Below are positions 52,942 through 63,383 of a DNA stretch of 64,000 nucleotides, piece by piece. The DNA is taken from the NCBI GenBank assembly GCA_000332255.1, contig KB235926.1, forward strand, positions 4,121,018-4,185,017. Reading direction: 5' to 3'. The notes beneath the pieces are model-generated. The model was not told the origin of the DNA. It searched no databases and saw only the letters and a list, made by a program, of their open reading frames with translations. The stretch is from a cyanobacterium PCC 7702 (GTDB lineage Bacteria > Cyanobacteriota > Cyanobacteriia > Cyanobacteriales > Nostocaceae). Numbering within the stretch: the first letter of the stretch is position 1; each line of letters begins with the position of its first letter. The translations under genes were made by a program, and so were the position numbers.

Positions 52942-54063
52942 ATGAAAAAGAAAACAAGAAAGCTACTTTTGATTGAGGTGGGAGTAGTAGCGGCGATCGC
53001 TGTTGTTCTCATCCTAATTATGCCAGCAATACTGTCCCAGTTTCGACTCAATTTGTTGGGAAGATTTTTATCCCTGGCGATCGTGGCTTTGGGTATAGAT
53101 TTAATTTGGGGTTTTACTGGTTTGTTAAGTTTGGGACACGGAATTTTTTTTGGTTTGGGTGGATATGCGATCGCTATGTACCTGAAACTGCAAGTTCCCC
53201 CGGGAGAGCTACCCGATTTTATGCAACTGTATGGTATTACTGAACTTCCCTGGTTTTGGCAACCTTTTTATTCATTTCCTTTTGCAGTTATTTGTGTAGT
53301 ACTAATTCCCGCCATCTTAGCAGGATTGTTAGGATATTTGGTTTTCCGCAACCAGATTCGCGGCGTATACTTTTCGATTTTGACTCAAGCTGCAACTATT
53401 GTATTTTTTAATTTCTTTAACGGACAGCAAAAACTTTTTAATGGTACAAATGGACTGATAGACTTTACAACTTTATTTGGAGCCAAAGTTAGCGACGCGA
53501 AAACGCAATTTGTCTTCTACAGTCTCACGGTGGTATTTCTGGTCATCACGTATGCAGTTTGTCGTTACTTAACAAGTGGAAGATTTGGTAGAGTATTGAT
53601 AGCAATTCGGGATGACGAAAGTCGGTTGAGATTTACAGGCTACAATCCTACGGAATTCAAAGTTTTAGTATTTGCTATCTCGGGTGCGATCGCTGGTATT
53701 GCCGGAGCATTTTACACTCTTCAAAGCGGTTCTGTCTCCCCCAGAGCTATGGATATTGCTTTTTCTATTGAAATGGTTATTTGGGTAGCTGTAGGAGGAC
53801 GCGCCACTTTAATAGGAGCTATTTTAGGAACTTTAATAGTAAATTATGCCCGCACTTTTTTGAGCGAACAATTTGCAGAATTCTGGCTATTTTTCCAAGG
53901 TGCGCTGTTTTTATTAGTAGTCACGGTTATTCCCGATGGTTTAGTAGGATGGTTGCGCAACCAAAAAATTCCTCTTTTGAGAAACTCTACCCCCATTGCC
54001 ACCTATCCTAGCCTAGAAACAGATCCACAACTGCAACATGAACGCCAAAATCTTAGAAACTGA
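52942..54063 (+). CDS. urtC: Urea ABC transporter, permease UrtC
   Basis: LivM-type permease, 373 residues from this start. Membrane segments begin at VGVVAAIAVVLILIMPAIL; the protein then shows IDLIWGFTGLLSLGHGIFFG, FRNQIRGVYFSILTQAATIV, LIAIRDDESRLRFTGYNP (EAA-like loop) and VAVGGRATLIGAILGTLIVN. The ATG at 52942 has AAGGA seven bases ahead. An ATG at 52903 overlapping the urtB stop would add 13 basic residues. Its end overlaps urtD by 26 bases, indicating translational coupling. Confidence 0.93.
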   Translation: MKKKTRKLLLIEVGVVAAIAVVLILIMPAILSQFRLNLLGRFLSLAIVALGIDLIWGFTGLLSLGHGIFFGLGGYAIAMYLKLQVPPGELPDFMQLYGITELPWFWQPFYSFPFAVICVVLIPAILAGLLGYLVFRNQIRGVYFSILTQAATIVFFNFFNGQQKLFNGTNGLIDFTTLFGAKVSDAKTQFVFYSLTVVFLVITYAVCRYLTSGRFGRVLIAIRDDESRLRFTGYNPTEFKVLVFAISGAIAGIAGAFYTLQSGSVSPRAMDIAFSIEMVIWVAVGGRATLIGAILGTLIVNYARTFLSEQFAEFWLFFQGALFLLVVTVIPDGLVGWLRNQKIPLLRNSTPIATYPSLETDPQLQHERQNLRN

Positions 54064-54784
54064 AAACTTAACCGTTAGCTTTGACGGTCTTAAAGCATTA
54101 AATCAGCTCAACTTCAGCATGGACGCAGGAGAATTACGAGTAGTAATCGGTCCTAACGGTGCTGGGAAAACAACATTTCTCGATGTTATTACAGGTAAAG
54201 TACAACCCACTAGAGGACGGGTTATTTTTAAAGGTAGAAATTTGCGACGTTTCAAAGAACATCAAATAGCACGTTTGGGAATTGGCCGCAAATTTCAAAC
54301 TCCCCGAGTCTACCTCAATTTAACTTGTTGGGAAAATTTAGAAATTGCTAGCAATCGCAATAAAAATACTTTTTCCACTTTATTTCACTCTCCTAGTAGT
54401 GCTGAGAAAAAGAGCATACAAGTATTGCTAGAAACTATTGGTTTAGCTTCCAAAGCATATGTCAAAGCTGCTTTCCTTTCCCATGGAGAAAAGCAACGTT
54501 TAGAAATTGGAATGTTAGTAGCACAATCTCCTGATTTATTACTAGTTGATGAACCGGTTGCTGGATTAACAGATGAAGAAACATATAATATCGGTGAATT
54601 ACTTTTGGCGCTTTCCCACAGTCATTCGATTTTAGTCATCGAACACGATATGGAATTTGTACGTCAAATCGCTCGAAAAGTTACTGTTCTTCATGAAGGC
54701 TCGGTGTTGTGTGAAGGAACTATCGAAGAAGTGCAAAAAGACCCTCGAGTAATTGAAGTATATTTAGGACAGCAAAAAGAGTAA
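54038..54784 (+). CDS. urtD: Urea ABC transporter, ATP-binding protein UrtD
   Basis: LivG-type ATPase, 248 residues. Walker A GPNGAGKTTFLDV, Q loop FQTPRVYLNLT, signature LSHGEKQRLEIG (a variant of LSGGQ), Walker B LLLVDEPVAGL and His switch VIEHDMEFVR. The FKEHQIARLGIGRKFQTPRV stretch is typical of this family. It starts inside the urtC coding end. Confidence 0.95.
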   Translation: MNAKILETENLTVSFDGLKALNQLNFSMDAGELRVVIGPNGAGKTTFLDVITGKVQPTRGRVIFKGRNLRRFKEHQIARLGIGRKFQTPRVYLNLTCWENLEIASNRNKNTFSTLFHSPSSAEKKSIQVLLETIGLASKAYVKAAFLSHGEKQRLEIGMLVAQSPDLLLVDEPVAGLTDEETYNIGELLLALSHSHSILVIEHDMEFVRQIARKVTVLHEGSVLCEGTIEEVQKDPRVIEVYLGQQKE

Positions 54785-54803
54785 TTAAAATAGGTAGCAA
54801 TCA

Positions 54804-55502
54804 ATGCTGCAAGTTTCTAACCTCGATGTTTATTACGGTGAAAGCCACATTCTTCGTCAAGTAGATCTCAGCGTTCCCCAAGGACAAATGGTATGTCTAA
54901 TTGGACGTAATGGAGTGGGAAAAACTACCCTTTTAAAAACAATTATCGGTTTACTGCAACCTCGTAGCGGTCAAATTATCTTTGACGGAGAAATTATTAA
55001 CTCCAAATCCCCCGACCAACGGGCCAAATTAGGAATTGGTTACGTTCCCCAAGGTAGGGAAATTATTCCTCGCTTAACAGTCAAGGAGAATTTGTTACTG
55101 GGTTTAGAAGCTAGGAAAAAAACAGTAAAAAAAACAGAAATTCCGGAAGAAATTTTCACCTTATTTCCTGTTTTGAAAAAAATGCTGTCTCGCCTAGGGG
55201 GAGATTTAAGTGGCGGCCAACAACAACAATTAGCGATCGCTCGCGCTTTAATGGGAAATCCTCGATTACTTTTGCTCGACGAACCTACTGAAGGTATTCA
55301 ACCATCAATTATTTTGGAAATCGAAGCTGCTATCGGCAAAATTGTAGAAACTACAGGCATTTCTGTGTTACTAGTAGAACAACACTTGCATTTTGTTCGC
55401 CAAGCTCATTACTATTACGCCATGCAAAAAGGCGGAATTGTCGCTTCTGGTCCAACTAGCGAACTCAGTCAAGAAATAATTAACAGATTTTTAGCCGTTT
55501 AA
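54804..55502 (+). CDS. urtE: Urea ABC transporter, ATP-binding protein UrtE
   Basis: LivF-type ATPase, 232 residues, last gene of the operon. Walker A GRNGVGKTTLLKT, signature LSGGQQQQLAIARAL, Walker B LLLLDEPTEGIQPS and VLLVEQHLHFVRQA. It starts 19 bases after urtD. It pairs with UrtD to power urea uptake. Its stop is 25 bases from the convergent membrane-protein gene, with no obvious terminator between. Confidence 0.95.
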   Translation: MLQVSNLDVYYGESHILRQVDLSVPQGQMVCLIGRNGVGKTTLLKTIIGLLQPRSGQIIFDGEIINSKSPDQRAKLGIGYVPQGREIIPRLTVKENLLLGLEARKKTVKKTEIPEEIFTLFPVLKKMLSRLGGDLSGGQQQQLAIARALMGNPRLLLLDEPTEGIQPSIILEIEAAIGKIVETTGISVLLVEQHLHFVRQAHYYYAMQKGGIVASGPTSELSQEIINRFLAV

Positions 55503-55527
55503 ATGAAAAAGCACTGGCTAGGAAGTT

Positions 55528-56265
55528 TTACTTCTGTACTTTTGTAGAATCAAGTATTTCCGCAGCCAAAAGTTCTGCTGCTTCCTTTAAAAGTTCCTGT
55601 TGTTCTTTGTGAATTTGTGCTAATCTGGCTGCAATTATTGCCAATCTTTCTTGTTTGTCTGCGGGAATTAATTCCGCGGAAGCTGGTGGTAAAGCTGCTA
55701 ATTGATTAGTTATTTTTTGGGCTGTAATTTTTTGAAAAACAAAGCTACCAATCTTAGCGAATGAGAGAAAAACAAATTTCAAAACAACTAAAATTAATCG
55801 AAAAGGAACTTGCAAAATTGACCAACTAGCAGTTTCTATCAAACGCACAATAGCTTTGATAATGCTTCCCAAAATGGCTAAAGCAAATAATAAAATAATC
55901 AAACTAATAATGGGATGGTTAATTGCCCAGCCCAAAATTTGCAATAGTCGCCAGATAGGGGAATGTTCGGTCAGCCAATCGCTTATAGAAGAAGAAATTG
56001 CTGTTTGAATTGCTGAGGATGTGGAACTGGGAATTTGTTCCGCTGCTTGCAATGTTTGTTCTAGGGAATTTTTTGCTTGTCCGAAATTAGAATTAATTGC
56101 ATTAATAGCCCACTCAGTAACCTGTGTTGCTGTTTTTTTCCACGATTCGCCAATTTGTTGTGCTGAATTAGTTGCAGAAGTAAGTTTTTCTTGCCAAAAA
56201 TCTTTAGCCTGCTGAAACCACTGCAACCCTTCTTCAGACCAATTTATCTGCAATGGAGGTGTCAT
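55528..56265 (-). CDS. Membrane protein of unknown function
   Basis: 245 residues from the ATG at 56265; the frame stays open to 56304, which would overlap the P450 end by 32 bases. It has a helical N-terminal region (about 1-100), likely amphipathic with WFQQAKDFWQEKLTSATNSA and SLEQTLQAAEQIPSSTSSAI, two hydrophobic segments (PIISLIILLFALAILGSIIK; LRFRLILVVLKFVFL-like at about 155-175), and a charged C-terminal helix likely to coil (LAIIAARLAQIHKEQQELLK). I do not recognise the family. It follows the P450 gene closely on the same strand and is likely co-transcribed. Confidence 0.68.
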   Translation of the reverse strand: MTPPLQINWSEEGLQWFQQAKDFWQEKLTSATNSAQQIGESWKKTATQVTEWAINAINSNFGQAKNSLEQTLQAAEQIPSSTSSAIQTAISSSISDWLTEHSPIWRLLQILGWAINHPIISLIILLFALAILGSIIKAIVRLIETASWSILQVPFRLILVVLKFVFLSFAKIGSFVFQKITAQKITNQLAALPPASAELIPADKQERLAIIAARLAQIHKEQQELLKEAAELLAAEILDSTKVQK

Positions 56266-56272
56266 AAGTAGT

Positions 56273-57586
56273 TTATAAAGACTGAAATCTAACTCGCAAC
56301 CCATCTTGAGGACGACTGGTGGGAATTCTTACTGGCTTTAAACTTTGATTTGGTAAGATTTCCCATTGATAGCCACGCAGTAAATGAGCAGCAACAATCT
56401 TCATCTCCATTTTGGCAAATGCTATTCCCAAACACAGGCGCGGACCACCACCAAAACCAATTAAACTAAAGGGATGTTGTTTGTGTTCTTGTCGTTGAGG
56501 ACTAAAGCGGTCTGGATCGAAGCGTTCTGGTTGCGAAAAAATACCACTGAGGCGATGGGTTTCTGGAATTGCATATAATACTTGCCAACCAGCAGGTACG
56601 TGAAAACCATTAAATTCAAAGTCTTTAACTACTCCACGAAATCCTCCGCCTACTGATGGGTGTAATCTTTCTACTTCCAGTAACACCCGATCTAAGTAAA
56701 CCATTTGCCCTAATTGTTCCAGGGTAAATGCGCCGTCCGGAGCAAATTGCATTTGTTCTGTTCTGGCGCGTTGCATTACCTCTGGATGACGGGCTAATTC
56801 GACACATAGCCAGGTCAGCATGGAAGTTGTGGTTTCGTGTCCAGCGAATAGTAAAAGCAGTGCTTGAGCTATGAGTTCCTTTTGACCGAGACTTTTACCT
56901 TCTTCATCTTTTGCTTGTATTAATAGACTCAGAGCATCTTGAGCAGGATTTTTTTGGCGTTCTCTGACAACTTTAGCGATATGGTCTAAAATTTCATTGC
57001 GGGCGGCGATCGCTTTTCCAAATCGAGTCAGCGGTAACGGTAGGGGATTAACCGCAAACAAACCTTTTGTTAAGGTATCAAACAACCTGCTCAAACGTGC
57101 AGAATCATCACCTGCTTTTGTACCCACTAACAGTTCGCTAGCAATATCAAAGGTCAGCTGCTTAAACTCATCAAACCAACTAAATTCCAGTTTTTCCTGC
57201 CATTTTTGCAAATAACGGCGGGTAATTTCTTCCATTGTACCGATATATTTAGCCAATGCTGCACCGTGCAGGGCTGGCATTATCAAACGGCGTTTTTGAC
57301 GGTGTTCCTCTCCATCCATCACAAACAATGATTCGCCCAGCAACACTTTAAAATTATTTGGCCATCCCTGACGCCAGGAAAAACAATCCATGTGGCTAGA
57401 AAGAACAAATTCAGCTGCTTGCGGCCCTACCATTATCACAGTAGGTCTGCCAAAAATATGGCTTTTAAAAATACAGCCGTACTTTTGATAGCGTTTTTCA
57501 ACAAAATTTGGCTCGAGTACAAACTGCACTGTTTCGCCTAATACAGGTATACCAAAGCTTCCAGGTGGAATGCGATCGCTTTTCAT
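56273..57586 (-). CDS. Cytochrome P450 (CYP120-like)
   Basis: 437-residue haem monooxygenase without a membrane anchor. The N terminus has PPGSFGIPVLGETVQFV. The I helix shows LLLFAGHETTTSML (oxygen-binding AGHETT), the K helix EVERLHPSV with the ExxR motif, and the haem loop FGGGPRLCLGIAFAKMEMK with the axial Cys. The closest type I recognise is CYP120, the retinoic-acid-hydroxylating cyanobacterial P450 related to CYP26. No ferredoxin or reductase gene is adjacent. The substrate is unproven; a retinoid or carotenoid cleavage product is a reasonable guess. Confidence 0.9.
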   Translation of the reverse strand: MKSDRIPPGSFGIPVLGETVQFVLEPNFVEKRYQKYGCIFKSHIFGRPTVIMVGPQAAEFVLSSHMDCFSWRQGWPNNFKVLLGESLFVMDGEEHRQKRRLIMPALHGAALAKYIGTMEEITRRYLQKWQEKLEFSWFDEFKQLTFDIASELLVGTKAGDDSARLSRLFDTLTKGLFAVNPLPLPLTRFGKAIAARNEILDHIAKVVRERQKNPAQDALSLLIQAKDEEGKSLGQKELIAQALLLLFAGHETTTSMLTWLCVELARHPEVMQRARTEQMQFAPDGAFTLEQLGQMVYLDRVLLEVERLHPSVGGGFRGVVKDFEFNGFHVPAGWQVLYAIPETHRLSGIFSQPERFDPDRFSPQRQEHKQHPFSLIGFGGGPRLCLGIAFAKMEMKIVAAHLLRGYQWEILPNQSLKPVRIPTSRPQDGLRVRFQSL

Positions 57587-57712
57587 TTTTGAGATGATTC
57601 AAATTACTAAATTAAATGTATATCGGTCCAAGGTTCCTAAGAGAGATTCATCGCTTTAGGATAACTTTTTAAACCTACTTGTGAACACCAACAATTTGCA
57701 GTCGTTGGTAAA

Positions 57713-58078
57713 GTGATGAATAGAGGCTTGAGATTTGATGGGAAAAGGATGGTGACAATGACACTAGAGGAATTCCAGCAGTTGATAGAAAAACAGCAAA
57801 AATGCCCTCAGTTCTTGCCAAAAGCGCTACAAGCTTTATGGTATGACCGTAAAGGTAATTGGAATCAGGCGCATGAAATTGTCCAAAATGCTGGCGATAC
57901 CGATAGCGCCTGGGTTCATGCTTATTTGCACAGAAAAGAGGGAGATTTGAGCAATGCTCGTTATTGGTACAGGCGCAGTGGTAAGGTAGAATCCCACGCC
58001 AACTTGGAGCAAGAGTGGGAAGAGATTGCTTGTCAGTTGCTGATGAAGGTAAAACCATTATGGATGCCAACGAATTAA
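57713..58078 (+). CDS. Small protein of unknown function, TPR-like
   Basis: 121 residues. [20 protein letters not shown] and [20 protein letters not shown] suggest two helical hairpins of the TPR/Sel1 style; a conserved-looking YWYRRSGK follows. The start could be 57713, or the ATG at 57758 ([10 protein letters not shown]), which has no better RBS. It overlaps the start of the pentapeptide gene by 19 bases, so the two are probably translated together. Function unknown. Confidence 0.65.
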   Translation: MMNRGLRFDGKRMVTMTLEEFQQLIEKQQKCPQFLPKALQALWYDRKGNWNQAHEIVQNAGDTDSAWVHAYLHRKEGDLSNARYWYRRSGKVESHANLEQEWEEIACQLLMKVKPLWMPTN

Positions 58079-58428
58079 TTCGGCGTTACGCTGCAGGAGA
58101 AAGAGATTTTACCGCAGTCAATTTAGCTCGTGCGAAGTTAATAGGAGCAAATTTAGCTGGAATTAATTTATATGCAGCGGACTTGAGTGGTGCTAACCTG
58201 GCTAAAGCTAAACTGTGGGGCGCAAATTTGGCTGGTGCTAACCTTGCAAAGGCGAACTTGACCAGAGCTAATCTCAGTGGTGCAAAGTTGGTTGAGACGA
58301 ATCTGCGCGGAGCAAAGCTGCGGTATACCAAGCTTTTTGGAGCAAATTTAACTGGAGCTTGTTATGACGATAGTACCCGCTTTTCTTGGGGATTCGATCC
58401 GGTGAGTAGAAATATGCGAAAGATCTAG
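58060..58428 (+). CDS. Pentapeptide repeat protein
   Basis: 122 residues from the ATG at 58060, which lies inside the end of the upstream gene. After an N-terminal [19 protein letters not shown] come roughly fifteen A(N/D/K)Lxx repeats: [20 protein letters not shown], then [18 protein letters not shown], that should form a right-handed quadrilateral beta-helix. The tail ([20 protein letters not shown]) is a common cap in cyanobacterial members. The longer frame from 58015 has no support. Function is unknown; some relatives mimic DNA, but nothing here argues for that. Confidence 0.88.
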   Translation: MDANELIRRYAAGERDFTAVNLARAKLIGANLAGINLYAADLSGANLAKAKLWGANLAGANLAKANLTRANLSGAKLVETNLRGAKLRYTKLFGANLTGACYDDSTRFSWGFDPVSRNMRKI

Positions 58429-58447
58429 CAACATCTGAATCTAATGC

Positions 58448-58678
58448 CTAAGAAATAGTTGGGGATGCTATTGGTTGTGGAAGGTAGTAGGGTAATTCCC
58501 ACTTTTTTTGGTAATTTGTTTTAATCAAAACTAATTGCACTAAAGCTTTAGCAGCTTCCCAGCCGGATTCTACCAAATATTCGCTAAATGTTGCTAGCGT
58601 GTCTAAGCTGTTAGGAGCTAATTCTAACAGAATTTCTAATAGTACTTCTATGATAATTGGCTTCCAGCAGATTCCCAC
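58448..58678 (-). CDS. Doubtful small protein or gene remnant
   Basis: 76 residues from a GTG start. The translation looks protein-like: EVLLEILLELAPNSLDTLAT, SEYLVESGWEAAKALVQLVL, KTNYQKKWELPYYLPQP. In the stretch before the start another frame reads LVEAKPWESAG, so the ORF may be the end of a longer gene broken by a frameshift. No family recognised. It is convergent with the pentapeptide gene. Confidence 0.35.
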   Translation of the reverse strand: MGICWKPIIIEVLLEILLELAPNSLDTLATFSEYLVESGWEAAKALVQLVLIKTNYQKKWELPYYLPQPIASPTIS

Positions 58679-59006
58679 GGTTTTGCTTCCACCAGCTCTC
58701 TAGTTATGGATACAGTTGGGAAAGCGGAAATTATCGATATTTGCGAATTGATGTGGAACTGAGGTGCATAGACGCGCTGAGATCGCCATACTTGCTGCAC
58801 ATACACCAAATTGAGGTGACCGACAGCGGTATTCTTGCAATTTTTACATAAATTTTATTCAATATTTGCAAATCAGATATTTAGTTATCATCGTTCGATG
58901 ATATCTTGCCAACAGAAGGTGTTTTAGCAATGATATCCCAGGATGATGAAAATCGAATGCGATCGCGGCAGTGGTAGATTCAAAGCCGAGGCAGTATTGT
59001 GAGAAT
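58679..59006. other. Intergenic region downstream of recF
   Basis: AT-rich, with possible remnants continuing the doubtful ORF at 58448-58678. A HIP1-like site lies near 58961. No clear terminator for recF was found. Confidence 0.4.
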
Positions 59007-60155
59007 TTATTTCTGATGGCTGTAAGAAGGATGACTCTCAAAGATTTCCCCGTGATTTACGTAGAGAATTTGTGAGGAATTTAACCATTGAGAATCAAAA
59101 GAGCCCAGGTGAGTGGTAGTAATTAAAGTTTGAAAACGGTCTTGAATGGCCTCGAGCAATTGATTTTGACGAGATATATCTAATTCTGCCAAAACATCGT
59201 CTAGCAGTAGCAGCGGCTGTTCTCCGATCACTTCTTCTATTAATTGCAATTCTGCTAATTTTAAAGCGAGTACGAGGGTTCTTTGTTGACCTTGAGAACC
59301 GTATTGTCGGGCGGGCGTATTGTTAATTGTCAATTCTACTTCGTCGCGGTGCGGCCCGACCAAAGTGGTACCTTGGCGCAGTTCGGCTATCGCCCTTTGC
59401 TGAATTTTTGTTAAAAAAGCTTGCTGTATTTGTTCTGGTTGGTTTTCTTCTAGGGGAACGTTGGGTGCGTACTTGACTTGTAGAGTTTCTGTACTACCGC
59501 TGATACTAGCATGCCAAGCTTTGGCGATGGGGGCCAATCGCTGTATGGCTCGTTGGCGGCGTCTCATCACCCGCGTACCTGCAGAAGCTAGTTGGGCGTT
59601 CCATATGGCTAATTCCGATGGTGCGCTGGTACTTCTCAGATGTGCTTCTAAATTTTGTTTCAAAAAAGCGTTGCGTTGTCGCAGCAGTTGGTTGTAATGC
59701 TGTAAGATATGCGTATAAATAGGTTCCAGTTGAATTAATAAGCTATCTAACCAATGACGGCGAATCTCAGGTAATCCGCGTACTAATTCTAAATCCAAGC
59801 TGGAAAACTGTACGGCGTTGAGAACACCGAGAAAATCGAGCTGACGTCGGAGGTTTTCGCTGTTGAGGGTAACAGTGCGGCGACCGTTGCGACGGAGGGT
59901 GAGGCTAAGACTGCTAATACCGGTTTGACGCTTGACACAGGCGCGAATTTGAGCGGTATCTTCTCCTTGCAGAATTAAATCGCGATCGCGAACATGTCGG
60001 TGCGATCGCAAAGTTGCTAGTAATTCTATCGCCTCCAGCAAGTTTGATTTTCCCTGAGCGTTATTACCTACCAATATAGTTTTGGGAGCAGCAAATTCTA
60101 CTTGCTGCTGTTTGTAGTTACGAAACTGTTGAAGTTGCAGGGTCTGGAGATACAT
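59007..60155 (-). CDS. recF: DNA replication and repair protein RecF
   Basis: SMC-like ATPase that helps load RecA at gaps in duplex DNA. 382 residues. It starts MYLQTLQLQQFRNYKQQQVE, with Walker A LVGNNAQGKSNLLEAIELLA. The C-terminal part has YGSQGQQRTLVLALKLAELQ (signature) and LLLLDDVLAELDISRQNQLL (Walker B), then TTTHLGSFDSQWL. It is full length. The cation ATPase gene ends 78 bases upstream of its start, same strand. Confidence 0.95.
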   Translation of the reverse strand: MYLQTLQLQQFRNYKQQQVEFAAPKTILVGNNAQGKSNLLEAIELLATLRSHRHVRDRDLILQGEDTAQIRACVKRQTGISSLSLTLRRNGRRTVTLNSENLRRQLDFLGVLNAVQFSSLDLELVRGLPEIRRHWLDSLLIQLEPIYTHILQHYNQLLRQRNAFLKQNLEAHLRSTSAPSELAIWNAQLASAGTRVMRRRQRAIQRLAPIAKAWHASISGSTETLQVKYAPNVPLEENQPEQIQQAFLTKIQQRAIAELRQGTTLVGPHRDEVELTINNTPARQYGSQGQQRTLVLALKLAELQLIEEVIGEQPLLLLDDVLAELDISRQNQLLEAIQDRFQTLITTTHLGSFDSQWLNSSQILYVNHGEIFESHPSYSHQK

Positions 60156-60232
60156 TTTGGCAATCAGGGAATTGCAAACGCTTTGACTGAAATATTGGGA
60201 CTGGAAGAATAATGCTACTCAATCCCTTATAC

Positions 60233-63091
60233 CTAAACAGTCTTTTTACCGAGCAAACGCAGCAATATTTTTTCCCCTTCTATCCACACAAACATTAAGG
60301 CGCTAAAGCCGATACAAATTGCCAATTCTGTGGGGCTAAGCCAATGGGTTCCAAAGAAAGCGCGAGCATGAGGAAGGTAAATCAACAATAATTGTAAAAT
60401 TGTTGTCAATAGCACAGCTCCTAACACGTAGGGATTGGAGAAAGGATTCATTTCCACAGTTAGCCTCGTGTTAGAGCGAATGGCTATAGCATGACCCATT
60501 TGGGCGAGACACAAAGCTGTGAACACCATAGTTTTCCAGCGCTCGGGACTTAGTTGCGAAGTTGTGATTGTGTGGGAATGGGTGTAGGCCCACTCCATAA
60601 GAATAATAGTAATAATGGCGAAAATAATTCCAATTCGAATCATGTAGGAACCCAATCCTCTAGCAAAAATACTTTCACGGGGACTAAAGGGTGGACGTTT
60701 CATGACATCAGGTTCGGCGGGTTCTACTGCTAAAGCCAAAGCTGGTAATCCATCGGTGACCAGGTTCATCCAGAGAATTTGCAACGGTGTGAGGGGAACG
60801 CCTCCCAGTCCGAGAATAGGTGCAGCGGCGATGGTGAGAACTTCGCCGATGTTACTGCCGAGAATGTATTTAATAAAGCGGCGGATGTTAGTATATACGA
60901 CTCTGCCTTCTTTGGTTGCGGCGACAATGGTGGCAAAGTTATCATCTAGCAGGATCATGTCGCTTGCTTCTTTGCTAACATCAGTGCCGGTAATACCCAT
61001 AGCGATACCGATATCAGCTTGTTTGAGGGCGGGCGCATCGTTAACGCCATCTCCTGTCATAGCAACAAATTCGCCTCGGCGTTGCAAAGCTTGGACAATG
61101 CGCAGCTTGTGTTCTGGGGCAACTCGAGCATAAATATTTACCAGCCCCACATTTTGTTCTAACTCTTGGTCGCTCATTTTTTGCAAGTCCTGGCCTGTCA
61201 GGACACGATCGCCTTCTTTGGCAATGCCTAGCTTGGTGGCGATCGCTCGGGCTGTTAGTTGGTGGTCGCCGGTAATCATAATTGGTCGAATAGATGCTTC
61301 CCGACATTCTTGTACTGCTGCTTTAACTTCTGGGCGAGGTGCATCCAGCATACCCACTAATCCCAGCCATATCAATTGCTGTTCCCATGTTTCTTCTGTG
61401 CCTGGTGGTGGAACTTCTGTTATAGCTCTACAAGCAAAACCTAGTACTCGCAGTCCTTGGGAAGCCATGCGGTCGTTTTCTGCCAAAATCGCATGGCGTT
61501 GTTCTTCGGTTAAAGGAACTATACCTGCGGCTGTCAAAAGGTAAGTGCAACGCCCCAAAATTAATTCTGGCGAACCTTTAGTGAACATGAGGTAATCTTC
61601 TGAGTTCACCAGCCGACTAATAACAGGATCTATGTCTGTAAGTGATGATACACCTGTTTCTACCCGCTCTACTTGGACAATTACGCTCATGCGCTTGCGT
61701 TCTGAGGAAAAGGGAAATTCCCCTATCCGAGGTAATTTACTATTCCACTGGTCTTTTTCAATACCTCCTTTGGCGGCAAGCGTTAATAACGCTCCTTCGG
61801 TTGGATCTCCCAAAATAGTCCACTGTCCTTTTTCCTGTTGCAGTACCGAATCATTACAAACAGCGCAAGCCACTAACAAAGCTTGCAATTCCGGATAATC
61901 TTGTGGTTCAATTTTTTGCTGTTCTAGCTGAAAATCTCCCTTGGGGTCGTAACCTTCTCCTGTAATGCGGAAATTTTGGTGATGAGCAGCAGTATATACT
62001 GACTGTACCACCATTTTGTTCTGAGTTAGGGTTCCCGTTTTATCGGAACAAATAGTGGTTACAGAGCCAAGGGTTTCTACAGCTGGTAGTTTGCGAATTA
62101 AGGCATTTCGACGCACCATGCGCTGGGTCCCCAATGCTAGGGTAACGGTAATTACTGCTGGAAGGCCTTCTGGAACTACAGCCACAGCCATTGATAGGGA
62201 AACTTCCAAAAGTTCTTGTAAGTCACCACCCCGTAAAAAACCAACAACTACAACAATGGCGACTAGAACTAAAGAACCCGTAACCAGGACATTTCCCAGT
62301 TGCGACATGCGTTGCTGCAAGGGCGTGGGTTCGTTTTCCACCGCTTGCAACATGGCAGCAATTTTACCCAGTTCCGTGCGCATTCCGGTGTTGGTGACCA
62401 GGACTTTACCTCGTCCTTGGACCACTTCCGTACCTTGAAAAACCATGTTGATGCGATCGCCCAACTCCGTTTCTTCAGGTAAGACTATTTCTGCTTGTTT
62501 GGCAACCGCTTCAGCTTCACCGGTCAGTGCTGACTCTCGTACTTGCAGGTTGGATGCTTCTAGCAAACGTCCGTCTGCGGAAATGTGTACTCCTGCTTCT
62601 AGCAACATCACATCTCCCGGTACTAACTCTTTTGCTGGGACCTCCGTGAGGAGGCCATTGCGGAGCACTCGCACGTTCGGGGAAGCCAGTTTTTTCAGAG
62701 CTGCTAAGGCTTTTTCTGCACGACTTTCTTGAACGTAACCAAGAATGCCATTCAAAATTACAATTGCTAAGATGGCGATAGTATCCTTGAAGGGTACTTC
62801 CCCTGGTTTGAGCTGACCTGCTTGCCAAGCTAAAAGATCTAAAACTCCAGAAATTATAGCTACGGCGATCAGCATCAATAACATTATATTTTTGAACTGA
62901 TCTACTAAAATCTTCCAGGCACTGCGACCACTCGTTTCCTCTAGTTCGTTCGGACCGTACCTTTGCAACCGCTGTTGTACTTCTTGAGATGATAAGCCAG
63001 TGTCTGCATGAGTAGAAAGCAGTTCGATGGATTTATCAACTTCTAAACTATGCCAAGCAGTTGTGGAATCAGGCAGAGAATGAGCAGACAT
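60233..63091 (-). CDS. P-type cation-transporting ATPase (P2A, PMCA/SERCA/PacL-like)
   Basis: 952-residue cation pump, most similar in plan to calcium-type P2 ATPases. The N-terminal cation_ATPase_N domain has [20 protein letters not shown]; the A domain has [11 protein letters not shown] (TGE); the P domain has [15 protein letters not shown] (phosphorylated Asp) and [21 protein letters not shown]4 carries [19 protein letters not shown], the PEGL cation site. The C-terminal six-helix region has [20 protein letters not shown]. No N-terminal metal-binding Cys motif, so it is not a heavy-metal (P1B) pump. The transported ion (Ca2+ or possibly Mn2+ or others) is inferred only. Confidence 0.93.
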   Translation of the reverse strand: MSAHSLPDSTTAWHSLEVDKSIELLSTHADTGLSSQEVQQRLQRYGPNELEETSGRSAWKILVDQFKNIMLLMLIAVAIISGVLDLLAWQAGQLKPGEVPFKDTIAILAIVILNGILGYVQESRAEKALAALKKLASPNVRVLRNGLLTEVPAKELVPGDVMLLEAGVHISADGRLLEASNLQVRESALTGEAEAVAKQAEIVLPEETELGDRINMVFQGTEVVQGRGKVLVTNTGMRTELGKIAAMLQAVENEPTPLQQRMSQLGNVLVTGSLVLVAIVVVVGFLRGGDLQELLEVSLSMAVAVVPEGLPAVITVTLALGTQRMVRRNALIRKLPAVETLGSVTTICSDKTGTLTQNKMVVQSVYTAAHHQNFRITGEGYDPKGDFQLEQQKIEPQDYPELQALLVACAVCNDSVLQQEKGQWTILGDPTEGALLTLAAKGGIEKDQWNSKLPRIGEFPFSSERKRMSVIVQVERVETGVSSLTDIDPVISRLVNSEDYLMFTKGSPELILGRCTYLLTAAGIVPLTEEQRHAILAENDRMASQGLRVLGFACRAITEVPPPGTEETWEQQLIWLGLVGMLDAPRPEVKAAVQECREASIRPIMITGDHQLTARAIATKLGIAKEGDRVLTGQDLQKMSDQELEQNVGLVNIYARVAPEHKLRIVQALQRRGEFVAMTGDGVNDAPALKQADIGIAMGITGTDVSKEASDMILLDDNFATIVAATKEGRVVYTNIRRFIKYILGSNIGEVLTIAAAPILGLGGVPLTPLQILWMNLVTDGLPALALAVEPAEPDVMKRPPFSPRESIFARGLGSYMIRIGIIFAIITIILMEWAYTHSHTITTSQLSPERWKTMVFTALCLAQMGHAIAIRSNTRLTVEMNPFSNPYVLGAVLLTTILQLLLIYLPHARAFFGTHWLSPTELAICIGFSALMFVWIEGEKILLRLLGKKTV

Positions 63092-63383
63092 CGTATAGGT
63101 TACAGGAAATGGTTACAAAATTCGATCATAATTTAGTGAAGGCTGGAAAAACCATCTACTAAAGTTACATTAAGAGTGTTACTCATTGGTGTGAATTTTA
63201 GTGTGGTTCCTAAAGTTTCTTCATTTTTTTGGGGCATTTATTCAGTATTATTGCTGAAATTAAAGTGTTTTATAAATCTCAAAGTGGTGGCTGCAAGTAA
63301 GAAAAAATACTATTTCCACGGCGCGATCGCCCACGAAGATTAATGACAGACGTGCTCAACATCATTGAATAAATTAGTTTAAT

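Noticed and set aside
60233-63091. P-type ATPase as the missing CoaT cobalt pump
   Set aside because: It has the PEGL motif and six C-terminal spans of P2 calcium-type pumps, not the SPC/HEGGT-type motifs of P1B cobalt exporters, and is 36 kb away.
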